Part shown: positions 1 to 12,300 of the stretch, piece after piece
Numbering within the stretch: the stretch's first letter is position 1
How the letters are laid out: every line of letters starts with the position of its first letter
Assembly: GCA_021018815.1 (NCBI GenBank)
Contig: JAITYX010000011.1
Location: 7,082,501 to 7,146,500, forward strand
Source: Talinum fruticosum
Taxonomy: Eukaryota; Streptophyta; Magnoliopsida; Caryophyllales; Talinaceae
Direction of reading: 5' to 3'
Length of the DNA stretch: 64,000 bases
Notes under the pieces: model-generated
What the model saw: only the letters and a program-made list of their open reading frames with translations
What the model was told of the DNA's origin: nothing
The model's database searches: none
Program-made: the position numbers and the translations under genes

Positions 1-991
1 CTAGACTTCATTAACTTTTACTTTCACGATTTGGACTTTGTAGATTGAATATTAAATAAAGTAAAAACCCACTTTGATTGATCACCGTCAGTGAATAACA
101 AGGCAAAAAGATTACTAACTTTGGGGGAGGGGAAGGGGGGGAAGGAGAATACTAACCCATTTGCACAAGAAAAAGTCAAGCATAACAGAAGAAGACCAAG
201 AATGATGGACAATTTGTTCACAAACGGCCGCAACATTTGGTGAATTTGAGCCCAGACAAAGGTGCCCTTCTAACAGATGGTGATTTCTGACGGCACCCCA
301 ATAGAATCGGCCTACTTTTACGAAATGCGCATCTCACTATCCCTGCAAAAACGACGTTTCTATCCGATTAGCGAATTGATGAAGGAATGAAGGTAGAGTG
401 GCTCAAATCAATACAGAGAGAGAGGGATAGTGGTTTTTTTGTTTTTGCAATGTGAATAAACATCACGAATTAAAAGTATATGGTACAAGTCAGAGATATC
501 GAGAAGTACCAGAGGCTTGAGAGAAGCTCCTTCCTGTTCCTTCTTTCTCTCTTTCCTCAAGTTGAAGAAGCTCTTGGACAAGGCCTTATTACCATCTCAA
601 GTTGAAGAGGCTTGAGAGTGGCCATCTCGACGGCAGCGGGCACGGAGGTGGATGGAACGACAGCAGCGGAAGAAGATGACGAGGAGGTCTAAGTAATGAA
701 AAACAAGTACGAGGTCTCAGATGGGGTCAGATACTCGAGATTGAGGAAGGTGATGAAAGAAAAAAGAAAGATGGACTCCAGAAGAAGCGGACGACAGTGG
801 CTCGGACGAACGTTGCTCGGCCGCCGAAGACCAACGAGGAGGCCGGATCTGATGCTTGTCGCTGTTACAGTAATGAGTTATGAATATGAAACTGTGAGTG
901 TCAAAGTGAAGGAGCGGAGAAGGAGTGGAGAACGAGGGTCTGGTTTCTTCGTGTGTTACCATAATTGGAACGGACTGACCGGTTTAACCTA
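1..991. other. Unassigned intergenic sequence
   Basis: I see no convincing gene here. The short open frames at 24-236 and 696-998 lack recognisable domains. The stretch 600-960 is more GC-rich than its surroundings, and a 15-base motif (CTCAAGTTGAAGARG) occurs twice 40 bases apart (556-570 and 596-610). This could be a decayed exon or repeat; nothing supports a specific call. Confidence 0.4.
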
Positions 992-1564
992 CGGATGACA
1001 ATGGGTCCGTAAAATTTGGACCCGGACGCGGATCCGGCAGTGCCTACGTGCCTATTATAATTTTTATCATAAATGGGTTTAAAAATTAGTATTTTGTGCT
1101 TCTATTTTAATATTATTAGTAAATTTACAAGCAATTTTGTTACATATAACCTCTTTATAATTATACTAACCTATCTATCAACCAACCTATTGTACAAACC
1201 AAAAATTTAGTTCATACAAACCAAATACACCAATATATTAAACACAAAGTTCATCAAAGTTTGACACGACAAAGTTCAAAGTCCATCAAAGTTTAACAAC
1301 AAATTGTGGGAAGGGTTTCCAAATTACACTCGGGTCCAAATTTGCATGAATATCGTTGTTAGAATTTTTTTAAAAATGAAATTAATGTTCGGGTCTTAAA
1401 TGGGTCTCGGGTCGAGTCCGGCTCTTATTTTTTGAGACCAGGACCCGGGACGGTTAGACCTGGACCCGACTCGGACCCATCGGGTCCAAATTTTTGGACC
1501 CGGACCCGATTAAATGGGTCGGGTCCGACGGGTCCGGGTCGGGTCCAGGACCCACCGCCATCCC
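992..1564. repeat. Small element filled with degenerate GGGTCC/GGACCC hexamers
   Basis: The ends form imperfect inverted repeats: GGATGACAATGGGTCC at 993-1008 pairs with the reverse complement of 1548-1563, matching 13 of 16 bases. Both ends and the right-hand interior (about 1390-1550) are packed with degenerate GGGTCC/GGACCC units; the middle is AT-rich. It sits inside another CGGTT-rich stretch (about 970-1680), so it looks inserted. There is no coding capacity. It is probably a non-autonomous DNA element or an expanded simple repeat; a target-site duplication could not be fixed. Confidence 0.55.
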
Positions 1565-2449
1565 TAGTCTAACCGGTTAGATTAGAAATTGATAAATTAT
1601 CTCGGTTCGACCATATGGTTTAATCTGTGTGTTTATTGAATCGGTCAAAATTCGATCAAAATATGATTAAATCGGCCAAGGCTTTTTCGACAACAAGTGT
1701 TTGTAGTAACTTTTATCGTTTTAACCAAATCAAAACACTAACCAACCAAATATTTATATTCATCTTCTAATTGTGTAATTTTAGAGGGTTGTATTTTTTA
1801 TGCTTCTATACTTTTTAATATAATTCTGTTCTCTGCCTTATTTTGTTGGAATGCTTCTCTTCTTTTTATTTCGTATTTCTTCTTTATTCTCAGTAGATAG
1901 TGTAGAATACCAACTTCTTTTTAAAGTATTTGTTTTTTTTTTTGGGTGATATAATTCTCTTTTTTCTTTTTGCATATTTCTTCTTTTCGTTCATAAGATA
2001 ATGTAGAGTACCAATTTCTCTTTGTTACAAATGTCCGACTATGCTCTGTTGAAAAAACAAACTCGTCAATGCGATATTCATAAACACTAGAACCATTCTT
2101 TTATCCTAAAAATTTGCTCAATTAAATATGTGAAATGTAACAATTAAAATGTTTTATGTTGAGTACCTATTTTTGCTATTTCACTTTGATGTCTTCTATG
2201 TATAGCCTTCTCTTTAGCTATACAAGCTTGCCTTTTGCTTTCACATGTACTCTTCTTCTCTTTCGAAGACTTAGAGCAACAACCTTCTTCATTGAAAATG
2301 TAGATTTATCCATTTAATAGTGTTGACCTGCTTGTATATAGTATCTAAATGTTAGATAATTTTTTTTACGTAGATGTTCAATATGTTGTTTTTATATATC
2401 ATCATTTTCACATACACAATGTGTAAATAAGCATTTACAACATATAATA

Positions 2450-2515
<66 letters not shown>

Positions 2516-3734
2516 CATAAAACAATTAAAGTGCAACATATATATGTAATCAGTCATTTGTATAAACAATCACATATATTTATATACTTCTTAAAAAATT
2601 TAAAATAACATATAATTAATATAACTATTTGTATCTGATTCTTTGATTTTTTCCAAATAAGTTCTACAAATTCAAAGCAACTCCATATTTCTGCAAAAAA
2701 GAAACAAAAATCACAACAAAGAGTCAATATATTAAAAACTAAATAGTAGTAAAAAATTAAGAAAAATATTATAATGTATTATGCTATTTTTTTTATTTTA
2801 CAGATATTTTATTATAATTATTATATTTTTTAATTTTTTGATTTTGCAGATATTATGGCAATCATAATAACTAAAATTTGATTAAATCATTCTACTGAAA
2901 ATGCTAAAAATCTATTGACACAATTATCTATGATTCTATCAATCATACTATCATAAGCATTTCAATCAAATCTTGTTAATGAATTATTGAAGGCTTACGT
3001 TTAGACAATGTTCTAAAGTTATCGTTTCATTGTTGTGTGTGCCACAGACAATTTTATTTTTTAGAGGTGGTTTACTAAGTTTTGAGGATCATCAAATCAA
3101 AGGAACACAGACCCATTTTCTTCAACAAACCATTCCTCTCTTTTAATAAAAAAAAAAAAAAAAAAGGCGACAAATTCTATGGGTTGATTCGATTCACCCA
3201 CTCTAACCATTGTTAGCTCTAATTACACCTGCATGTTTGAAATGGCTTCAGAGTTCATTTCTCCCCTCCCCTATAATATATGAATTTCTAACAAAATAAA
3301 AATTAAATCGATTAACAAAAAATACACATTTTCAAATATTTATTATTTACCAAATATTAATCCTAAAAACCCTTGTCTTTGGAAAGCTGGTTCACACAAC
3401 CCCCAAATATTATGAAAAAAAAAACATCCCAAAACTTTCATTAGCCACACGGTGCTAGAAAATTAAGCCTTTATACAAATGACATTTAGTTTATCCCAAT
3501 AGTTATAGTAGTTGGGTGACATCAGGCAGAGAGCAACTTAAGCTATAAAGTATGTGTATTATTGGTACGAAACAACTGTGGCATTATAATATATAAGTGC
3601 AGATATGATTAAATTTTGATGTACATGCTGGGTTTCCAGGAGCTTCGTCTACAATAATGCTCTAGTCCTTCACAAGTAAAAAGAAGGTTTCTGCCTGGTG
3701 TTGTTGTTTTGCAACTTATATATTTGACATCGGT
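1565..3734. other. AT-rich intergenic sequence without a recognisable gene
   Basis: Very AT-rich DNA with long T and A tracts, a 60-base AT dinucleotide array, and no open frame resembling a known protein. The left end continues the CGGTT-type repeat. The right end may contain the undetected end of the CACTA element that begins at 3735, but I could not find its terminal repeat. Confidence 0.4.
2453..2512. repeat. (AT)n microsatellite
   Basis: Sixty bases of uninterrupted AT dinucleotides. Likely polymorphic in length. Confidence 0.95.
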
Positions 3735-5232
3735 ATTACTTGCCAAACTCCACATCAAGATCATTCACTTGCTCATATATTTGATGTCCTGTTAATGGAG
3801 TTGGAGTAGAATCCATCTCGATTTTACCATTGCAAGTCTTCTTTTTCTTACGATATTGATGGAAAAAGGGAAGAAACTTTCGGTGTCCGAGATAGGCCAT
3901 CCTTTTTCCGTGCTTGAGTTGATAGGAGCAAGTACCCTCTGCACAAATGGGGCATGCCTTGTGTCCTTTGACGGTGTATTCGAAAAAGTTTCCATACTCG
4001 GGAAGTCATTGATTGTGGTGAAGATCATAGCTCGCAATGTAAATTGCTCTTGACGATATGCATCGTAAACCGATACACCTTCATCCCACAAAAGCTTGAA
4101 ATCTTCAACAAAAGGCGCCAAGTACACATCTATGTCATTTCTCGGATGTTTGGGCCCGTAAATGAGCATTGACAACATGATTTACTTGCACTTCATACAC
4201 AACGACGACGGTAGGTTATAGATAACCAAAAGAACGGGCCAACAGTTGTGCTTGCTACTTACGTCACCGTGGGGGTTTATTCCGTCCGTACAAAGACCCA
4301 GACGTAGATTCCATGCTTCCCTACCAAATTCGGGAACACTGAAGCGATCTTATTCTATTGAGGAGAATCGACAGGGTGACGTAACTTGTCATCACGGACT
4401 CTTCCGTCGGTATGCCGCGTCAAGTTTTTCGCATCGGTTGTACTTTAAAAAGGCGCTTAAACCTCGGTATTATCGGTAAGTACCACAACACCTTTACTGG
4501 AGGTCCCTCAATAGTCTCTCCATCGATATTTTTCATTTTGTATCGAGGTACACCACATTTAAGACATTCGTATCTATGTGCATGTTTTTTGGTACAATAT
4601 ACAATCATTGGGGCAGGCATGTATCTTCTTATATCCCATGCCCATAGGACACATCATCCTCTTCGCCTCATATGTATGGTTGGGAAGGACATTGCCTTCC
4701 GGGAGTATATCTTTCACCACACCCAACAAGTCCGTGAAACTTTTATCACGACAGCACGTTAGCGTTTTCAAGTTCATCAACCTCAACACAACCGATAAAC
4801 AGTATATTTATCACAACCCGGGTAAAGAGGCTTCTTCGAATTGGCTAACAATTGGTCCAATACATGTGGTTGATCGACTAAATCACTTTCTACTCTACGA
4901 ACTAGATCTTTAGGTCGATCTTCTAATTCCATACTACTGTTGGCTTCATTTTCATCATACCCTTCATCTTCCTCTTGTACGGGTATATTCACGGACTCCT
5001 TTTCCTCATGCCATACACACACCTTATAAGTTATGTCAAACTCATAGTGATATATGTGACGTTTTACAACCTTAGGGAGGAATCTTGAGGAGTTGAAACA
5101 CCTTAAACACGGACAAAATATGGACTGTTCTCCGAAATTGGTGGCATGTTCGACGGCAATCTCTAAAAAGTTGTTAACACCATCACGATATTCTATACTC
5201 CTCCTATCGCTATAAACCCACACTCGATCCAT
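3735..5232 (-). pseudogene. TNP2-type CACTA transposase remnant
   Basis: Reading from the ATG at 5232, the N-terminus (4783-5232) has the transposase-associated domain: an MDRxWVY start, a cysteine pair CPCLRC followed by a histidine (KRHIYHYEF), and an acidic linker. Downstream pieces in other frames match the Transposase_21/TNP2 core: 4574-4789 (DxxLLxxxKDILPEGNVLP, then a CPMGMGYKKIHACPNDC-like cysteine segment), 4420-4620 (YxCLKCGVPRY), and 3792-4178 (GPKxPxNDIDVYLAPFVEDF, TINDFP). The last part continues to about 3735 with a NGKIEM...LTGHQIYEQV motif. The order is that of intact TNP2, but at least three frame changes separate the pieces. It encoded the DDE transposase that moves the element; it cannot now make a full protein. 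Confidence 0.82.
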
Positions 5233-6536
5233 ACCTTACCCATAAACACGAGAAGCATTACCACATATAGTTTGAGAAATACGTACTTACGCACAAATAA
5301 TATGACATGAGCCTAAGATCCTTTTATAGGGATAGATGATCCTAAACCCATTTAACAATAATATGACCCTAGATGGTGTAGCAAAATCTTATCATATATT
5401 TGACAAAATTTCGGCAACATTTTCCCTCAGTCCTTCAAGTACAACATACAAAACGAAGTGACTAATGTGTATATCCTTACTTCATTGTATGGTAACAAAA
5501 GTAAAGATACACACATCAAACCCATCGTCATCATAGTTGCACCCGAAGAACGAAAGGGGAAATAAGCACCATGATATCTTGTCAAATTTATGATGAGATT
5601 ATAATAGCCACACAACCTATTATCATATTATTTTCAAAATGCCCAACACGGACAATTCAAAAACCTATACATACCAAGCTAATATCCTAAACATTATACG
5701 CACATTTTTACAGGTACCGCGACCAAGGATGACTTGTTATGCACAGATGTTTGAACGGGTTCTCTAAGCTTATGAAATGCATGCGATAATTTAATGAAGC
5801 ATGCCATTAATCGAATAATATGAGAAACAATAAAGCCCTATATCCAAATTATCTTTCTATTTTTCTAAAACCCTAAACAAATTTGGATGCATTCTTTCGA
5901 TTTACCATCATTAACTATCATTCTATTTCCCTATAAATTAAATCCTAAAATCCTAAACCTATTAGTCAAAATCTCTAACATTTCACGAATTTCCAACTTA
6001 ATAAACTAAACAAATGTTACCCATATTCTAACCATTCACACATTCTCAAACATTTTTCAACGAGATATTCAACATTTCAACAATCTCAAACATTACCCAC
6101 ATTTTCAACATTGACATCATTACCCTAAATACGTTCATCATTTAAGTATGTTAAATCTTGTAAATAACTTAAAGCGGAAAAATAAGAAAGGATAAAGATT
6201 GATACCGTAAGAAGGAGGAAAACAACAACGACAATGAACGACGAAACCAATGACGACAATGAAGGAGAAAAACAACGATGACACACACAACCACCGACGG
6301 CAAATACTAAGACTACAAGAAAGATGAGAGATAATGAGTGAGCGAAATGGAAATTAAACAACAAGAGGAACAATGACACCGATTACTTACCGGCGACTCC
6401 GAGCAGATCTAGATCTAAGTTGTGGACGACAGAGTGAACGGTGGAGAATGATAAGGCTGAGAGTAAATAGCAAATGAAGTGGGCGTGAAAATAGCGAGTA
6501 CGTTCTTGGGTTTTTAGATTTGTTCTGAAAGAAATT
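5233..6536 (-). other. CACTA 5' leader/promoter region, no gene called
   Basis: This lies between the transposase start and the subterminal repeats of the element. It is AT-rich with short frames only; the one at 6383-6571 and the one at 6125-6379 show no domain I recognise. It would correspond to the untranslated leader and promoter of the transposon. Confidence 0.4.
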
Positions 6537-6881
6537 TGACGACAGCTTCTATGAAAAGACCCGTCGTCCACAAAATGCCCAACACATATGATGACGGTTC
6601 CGATGAAAGAACCGTCGTCATATGTGCTTCGTAACGCCGGTTATTTACAAAAATATCACCGGTCCAATTTTCGTGATGGTTTGTCCTTTTAACAGCTTGT
6701 TAAAGACCCGTCGTTAAAAGTGGTTTCTATTGTAGTGAGGGTGTGGGTATAGCTATATCCGCCATGTATATATCCCACAACCATCCCTAGTAGACACCTT
6801 TACATACATAAATATTCACCAACAAAAATTGTCATTAACAAGTAGAAACATAAATTCACAATAAATTTCGATATGAAAAAT

Positions 6882-7125
6882 AATATTTAGTTGTAAGGAG
6901 TTGTAAAGAGTCAGTAACGAGGTTTAAGAAGTTGTAAGAAGTTGTAAGAAGTTGTAAGGAGTCGTAAGGAGCCGTAAGTACTGTAAGGAGTCAGTAAGCA
7001 CTGTAAGAAGTTGTAAGAATCTATAAGAAATTGTAAGAAGTTGTAAGAAGTTATAAGGAGGTGTAAGAATCTATAAGGAAAGTTTTAAGCAGTAGTAAGG
7101 ATGTAAGATAAAGCTAAATGAAATG
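6882..7125. repeat. TTGTAAG-filled MITE, copy A
   Basis: About twenty degenerate copies of a 10-base unit (AGTTGTAAGA) run from 6891 to about 7109. The right end, CTAAATGAAATG, and the left end, ATTTAGTTGTAAGG, are the same terminal motif in inverted orientation, less well preserved on the left. The same design recurs at 21698-21862, 57744-57929 and 58198-58355, so this is a dispersed element family rather than a local satellite. Confidence 0.65.
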
Positions 7126-7777
7126 TCTCATGTTCGATTCTCTCTTCCCATTTTTTATTGTAATTGTCTTGTGTTGTCTTTTGTGGCTCATTTGGAACAA
7201 AAAAAAATTACAAATAATATTATATCCTCCTGTCTGGCTTTTTTTTTTTTTTTTTTTACCTATTAACTATCATTTCAAAAACCTTTGAAATAATGGTTTA
7301 AGTTAATTTAACTAGCGGAATTACTATGTAGAGTTTATCTTTTCAACAAGTTTCTTTCTATTTTTGTAGGAGTTACGCTTGTTTTCCTTCCTTGCCTTAG
7401 GAGAGTGTTTAAGTAAGTTTTTCATTTCATCTTAGTGCATGTTTTGGTAGATTTGACGATATCAAGTTTGATAGTTAGATTTATCATATGAAGCTTGTTC
7501 GTTTTAATAGGACGTGAATCAATATTGGAATTCATATAGTTCTATTATGATTTCCTTCTTTCAAGCATAATATATTACAACTACATGTCTACTACATGGA
7601 GTCATATTATGTCTCACTACAGTTCGTAAAAGATGCAAAGACGTTTAAAGGCGATCGATGGTTATATTTATTACTAACTTTTTAGAGATGATAATATATG
7701 TCGATTTCTTGTTAAATGATTTTTGTTGTAAATGGTGTATATCTTTTTATTAATGAATATCATTTTCCCTATCAATA
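7126..7777. other. Unassigned sequence between elements
   Basis: AT-rich, with a T-tract near 7240-7257 and no gene-like frame. I see nothing specific in it. Confidence 0.4.
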
Positions 7778-8213
7778 ATATTTACCTCCTTTGAGGTATT
7801 TGGAAATCATTTATAAACTCTCCAGGAATTGGTATTTATTTTTACCTACCCTGACCGGAGCGAGTTAATATTTGAGTGATACATTGACCATTGTTGTTAA
7901 TAATAAACAACATCTAAAGACGATATATGTGCTAACGTGGCATAAAAAAAAGATATACAATGTCGCAACTGCCCTCTTTCCAAGTAAAGAAAAGGAATTC
8001 TTTCCCCCAAAAGTTAGGTGCCTTTCTTGGCCTATTTGAGTATGAAGGGAGGCTCCATTGACGAGGCTTCACTTCAAGGCTCAGGTTCGTTTGTGTTTCA
8101 AAAAGATAAGGCCTCCCTCCTAAAAAAAAAAAAAATAGATTTTCCTCTTTCCTTTCGTAATTTGAGGGGAGCTTCCATTGCATTCGCCTTAATTTGATTG
8201 TGAGGGGAGTCGG

Positions 8214-8357
8214 CATTAACGAGTAGAGGAAGAAATAGGTAAGGTTTGATTTTGATTTCATTTTTTTTATTGAAGACCTCCATTAACGAGTTGAAGAAAA
8301 AAATTGCTAAGGTTTGACTTTGATTTTGTATTTTTTTAATTGAAGACCTCCATTGGG
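8214..8357. repeat. Tandem repeat, about 67-70 base unit
   Basis: Two successive copies (8214-8280 and 8281-8350) share CATTAACGAG, an AAGGTTTGA...TTTGATTT stretch and a TTGAAGACCTC ending; a third partial copy starts at 8351. It lies just inside the left end of the MULE. Confidence 0.7.
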
Positions 8358-8503
8358 CACAATTTAAAATTGAATATGCAAAAATTGATATGTATAGAAA
8401 CCAAATGGAGAGTTGTATTTGCGAAAATTGAGATCTAAAAAAATGAATTATTGCAGGTGATAAGACGATACCATTAAAGGAAACATAAAAAGTTCATAAA
8501 GCT

Positions 8504-8926
8504 TTGGGTTCACTAGTGAGAATAGGAAGTTCCATTACCCTAGATGTAAAAAGTTCGAGTGTGGTGAATTATAATGTATCAAGGTTTTCAAACCATTTTT
8601 TTTTTCGTATGAACTGTGGTGTATTCTTGTGGTGGTTTGATGAACATGAAGAAAGCAAAGAGATAAGGATGGCTTCACAAAATAGGGCAGTAGGCACGAG
8701 TAAAAGGAAGGCATCAAAATACGGATGATGGTTGGTATGTTGATGACCTCGGAATGGATTTAAAAGAGCAAATGGAAAGGGTGGTTGAAAAGGGTAAAAA
8801 AATGAGGATTGAGGTGAAAAGGACATTAGGTAGGAACTTCAACTCAACAATCATTATATTTGTTCTTTGTTTGTGTATTCTATTGGTGGTTGTAATTGTA
8901 TTAGTTTTAATGTTAGTAAGGAATTA
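8504..8926 (+). pseudogene. GRF-zinc-finger-like, membrane-anchored ORF remnant in the MULE
   Basis: The frame at 8504-8728 contains NCGVFLWWFDEHEE, which resembles the C-terminal half of plant GRF-type zinc fingers, followed by basic residues. After a frame change near 8718 the reading continues DDGWYVDDLGMDLKEQM, a short charged helix, and then a strongly hydrophobic segment of about 25 residues ending at the TAG near 8926. GRF fingers followed by a coiled coil and a C-terminal membrane helix are common hypothetical proteins in plant genomes and often travel with Mutator-like elements. The zinc-binding cysteines are incomplete, so this is a degraded passenger at best. Alternative: chance ORF. 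Confidence 0.42.
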
Positions 8927-9289
8927 GGTTAAAGATGTACTTAATTTAATATTTTGTATTATATTATGTAAGCGAGTGATGTTTCTATGACAATTGTAGT
9001 TGAATAACTAATTTATGAGAAGGACTTATAGTCCACTTTCTTTTGAAGATATCATTTGTAGTCAAAATGCATTGTTGTATTAGTCTAAGCAAGTTTAATA
9101 ATTGGCTTTTGAAGATACCAAAGTGCATTCTTATATTGTATTTGCCAATAAAAGAACATATTTTTACGCAACTTACAACAAGCATTGTCCCCTAAAAAAC
9201 ATGTTGTAGCCCCACATATATTACACACAACTCCCCAAAAAGACCAAAATAAAAGGCAAATGCAATCAAAGCTAGTAGTCTTGTGGCTA

Positions 9290-12200
9290 CAACTTCACAT
9301 AGTAATAAGCCAAAAGGACAACTCTTAGACAGCTTGTCAACTCTTCTTTCTCTTCCTCTTTCATGGCATCCAAATCTTTGTCTTGTTCTTGCTTTTGCCC
9401 TACTGTGCCCTTTTGAGGAGGCTGAGATCTAGTTGGAGTCAACTCCTTCCTTGCAAATTCTGTGGTGGATCTAGTGGGTGTTGATGAAGATGCAAGCTGC
9501 TGGGGAGGTCAGTTGCAGAGTAATGATGGCGAGATAAAGAAGAGGGTTGGTTGGCCACAACAGATCCGGTGTTGGGTCTTGCAAATAAAGGTGGTACTTG
9601 CTTTTTTTGGCCTACCCACAAGATTCTTCTTCTTTGATGAGGGTTTCTTCTTCAAATTTGGTTTCTTGTCGAGATTCAATGGACAAGTGGTTGAGTTATG
9701 GCCAATTTGCTTGCAAATCTTGCACTTCACAGTATTGCTTCTTTTTCTTTTCTTCCTACCTTCATTTGCACCTCTTCTTCAATCCTTTCGAGGTATGGCC
9801 CTTTGTTTCCGCAATAGAGGTGGGCTTAAGAGTGGTATATTATCTATTGGAGGCCGAAAAATTAGATCTTGTATGACATTGATCTTGTAGATATAAGCAG
9901 ACCTTGTATGTGTGTACACTATACCATTCATGAACCCAATCTTGAGGACTTTCATCATAAACTTTATGCACGTCACAACACGCTTACATGAAATTTCTAT
10001 TATATCCCCAATACTTTCCGTCACAAGATCCGGAGTTCAAGCAAATAACAAACTTTGTCCTACCCTCGGACACTTCAAATTCACCTTCACCACAGTAACC
10101 TAATAGTCGGTGCCCATCCTTCCTAATTTGCATACTCTTCCTTCCTCTCATTCATCCAGTTAGTACATTTCTCTTTAATTGCCTCACAAAGGAGAAACAC
10201 ATGTTTGTCTCTAAAACCATTGCCAATATTATTAAATGATTCAACAAAGTTTGTGCAATTGTTAGAGACCTTACTAGAGGGGTCAAAAAATGTCAGCACC
10301 AGTGTTCTTGTGGCTTTTCATGCAACTAAGTCACTGTTGTAGGGTTCTCCTTTTGAAGGGAATCAAATCCCTTCTTATACACAAACCGATTATATGCATA
10401 CATTGCCTTCTCTATCAGTACTGTATCTTTGGCCTTGGGAAGATCTTTCTATAGTTTCTCATGAAGTGCATAACACAAATCCTCCTTTTAGATGTAAGAA
10501 AAATAGCATATATTACAGCTTTGACACCTCGGAAAAAAAAAAATATTATATAGGGCATTGTAAGTCAAAAAATAAAAATTAATGGAAATTACCTTTTTCT
10601 ATCTGTAATAAAAGTATATTTACCAGTTAAGTCATCTCCAATTACTTCTCTAAGGCTATTCAAGAAGTAACATCAGTTGTTTTTACTTTCCTAATCAACA
10701 ATAGCATAGGCAACAAGGAAGCAATGATTGTCTTCATCTAGACCAAATGCACTTAGAAGCACTCCTTTAAATAGACCCTTCAAATGGCAACCATCAACTC
10801 CAACAAATTTTCTACATCCAGTTAAAAACCATTGCTTGCAAGCATTGAAGCATATGAACATTCCGAATAATACAGGGAGGTCTTCACCTTGTTTTGTTAG
10901 ATCATGCCATTTTATATAACACAAGTTGTCCGAGTTTGACTCGCTTCACCAATTCGAGTGTACCTTGCAAGGTATAGTATCCCTCTTCTTGTCTCCTATA
11001 TACATCATCTAAGATTTTGTTTTTGCTTTCCTCAACACATACACATGCCTTACAATCCTGAACCTATCCATCGGTGTAGTTGCCATGCTTGTCATGTCCA
11101 TTGAAGGATTTGCTTTAACATTGTCATGTAGCTTCATTACAATCCATGTTGAGCAGGGATATTTTGAAGGAAAGAGTAGTTATGAGACCCTTTTAAGACC
11201 TTAACGTAAAATGTAGTGCCATATTGACTAAGGGATGCATGGATCCTCCAATTATATTCCTATCTAAACACACGATCTGTGTATCCATGATTGTCATTCT
11301 TCAAGTACTACAAATGGTAACCCTGTTAGACTTGAAAATCTCTAATGATATCAAGGAAACATTTTTTGTCTTAAAACATATACCATTGCCTTACATATAT
11401 TTTACCATCAACATCTAGTACCCACATCTTGCCCCCGTACATTTTCTCATTTGGATCAACCTCCTCATCAAACACATCTTCAAAAATTTCATCGTCATCT
11501 ACCGAAGGAACAATCACTATCACTAGAACCCGAGTCGGTCTCATCAATACCCTCAATAGGATCATCAATATCTACATTAGTATTTATTAGGTCAATGTCA
11601 TTATTTGAATCAGAATCAGGTTGGCCACAATACTCGGGTTCTTGAATGATAATACCCTTTTGTCCCCCATTTTGCAGTCTTATGTTTTTCTTGGGTTCAT
11701 AAACCATTTTTTCCTTCCCTTTGTCAATTTTTTAAGTAGGAGGGTTTGGTTCCACATAAGCTGATCCACTTTCAATATAACCATTACTTATTTGTGACAA
11801 CCCTCCTTGAGATACATTGAAAACAGACTCATCAATTGATGTTATGATCCCATCATAGATTGAGTTTTTATCCCCCTCCTCTACTTATGCAATTAGGGTT
11901 AACGATAGAGTTTGCTTCAGGATTACTAACATGCACCAACTCTACCTCATTATATCCAATATTTTAAGTATTTACAATCTTTCCATCAAGTCCCTCAACA
12001 ATGTCATTCATCGTAGTTGGAGCTTTCCTTTTAAGTATGACAAACTCAATCTCTCCCTTAACATGCCATTTTATAGTCATTTCTAACAATTGTTCTTCAG
12101 CATTGATTGGTCATCTTTGTCTAAGCCTATCCGGGGATATGAAACTATAGAAAAATACCTAGGAGCACCTTCTACAATAGGCCTAGTAAGAAACTCTCCA

Positions 12201-12300
12201 AGCATCTCTATACAAATCAATTGCCCCATATGTGTCAAAATCCTTCTTTCCTACTTTAGGTCTCCATCCCTTAAACCTTAACAACACTACTAATTCGGAT
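9290..12300 (-). pseudogene. MURA-type MULE transposase remnant
   Basis: Pieces read in order on the minus strand. Near 12300 is a start-like segment MSSELVVLLRFKGW. At 11371-11707 are acidic, serine-rich stretches followed by NEKMYGGKMWVLDVDGKIY. At 10691-10924 the transposase core begins FVGVDGCHLKGLFKGVLLSA, with the conserved D and the CHLKG motif of the MULE catalytic domain. At 9509-9730 is a CCHC knuckle, CKICKQIGHNSTTC, typical of the C-terminus. The pieces lie in different frames separated by stops. The protein would have cut and moved the surrounding element; it is not functional as it stands. Confidence 0.75.

Larger units (their letters stand above)
3735..6737 (-). mobile_element. 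CACTA (En/Spm) DNA transposon, 5' part, decayed
   Basis: The right end, read on the minus strand from 6737, starts CACTACAATAGAAACCAC, the hallmark CACTA terminus. Behind it lie subterminal repeats around a GACGGGTC/GACGGTTC core, in both orientations, between 6540 and 6715. This is the expected arrangement for transposase-binding arrays in this superfamily. TNP2-type transposase remnants follow on the same strand (3735-5232). The opposite terminus was not found to the left, so the element is truncated or its left end has diverged. Frame breaks throughout the transposase show it is inactive. Confidence 0.75.

Noticed and set aside
3000..3734. Search for the left CACTA terminus of the 3735-6737 element
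   Set aside because: No convincing CACTA-type sequence was found.
4246..4913. Plus-strand frames of 77-116 residues
   Set aside because: They are antisense to the TNP2 transposase remnant and have no domain.
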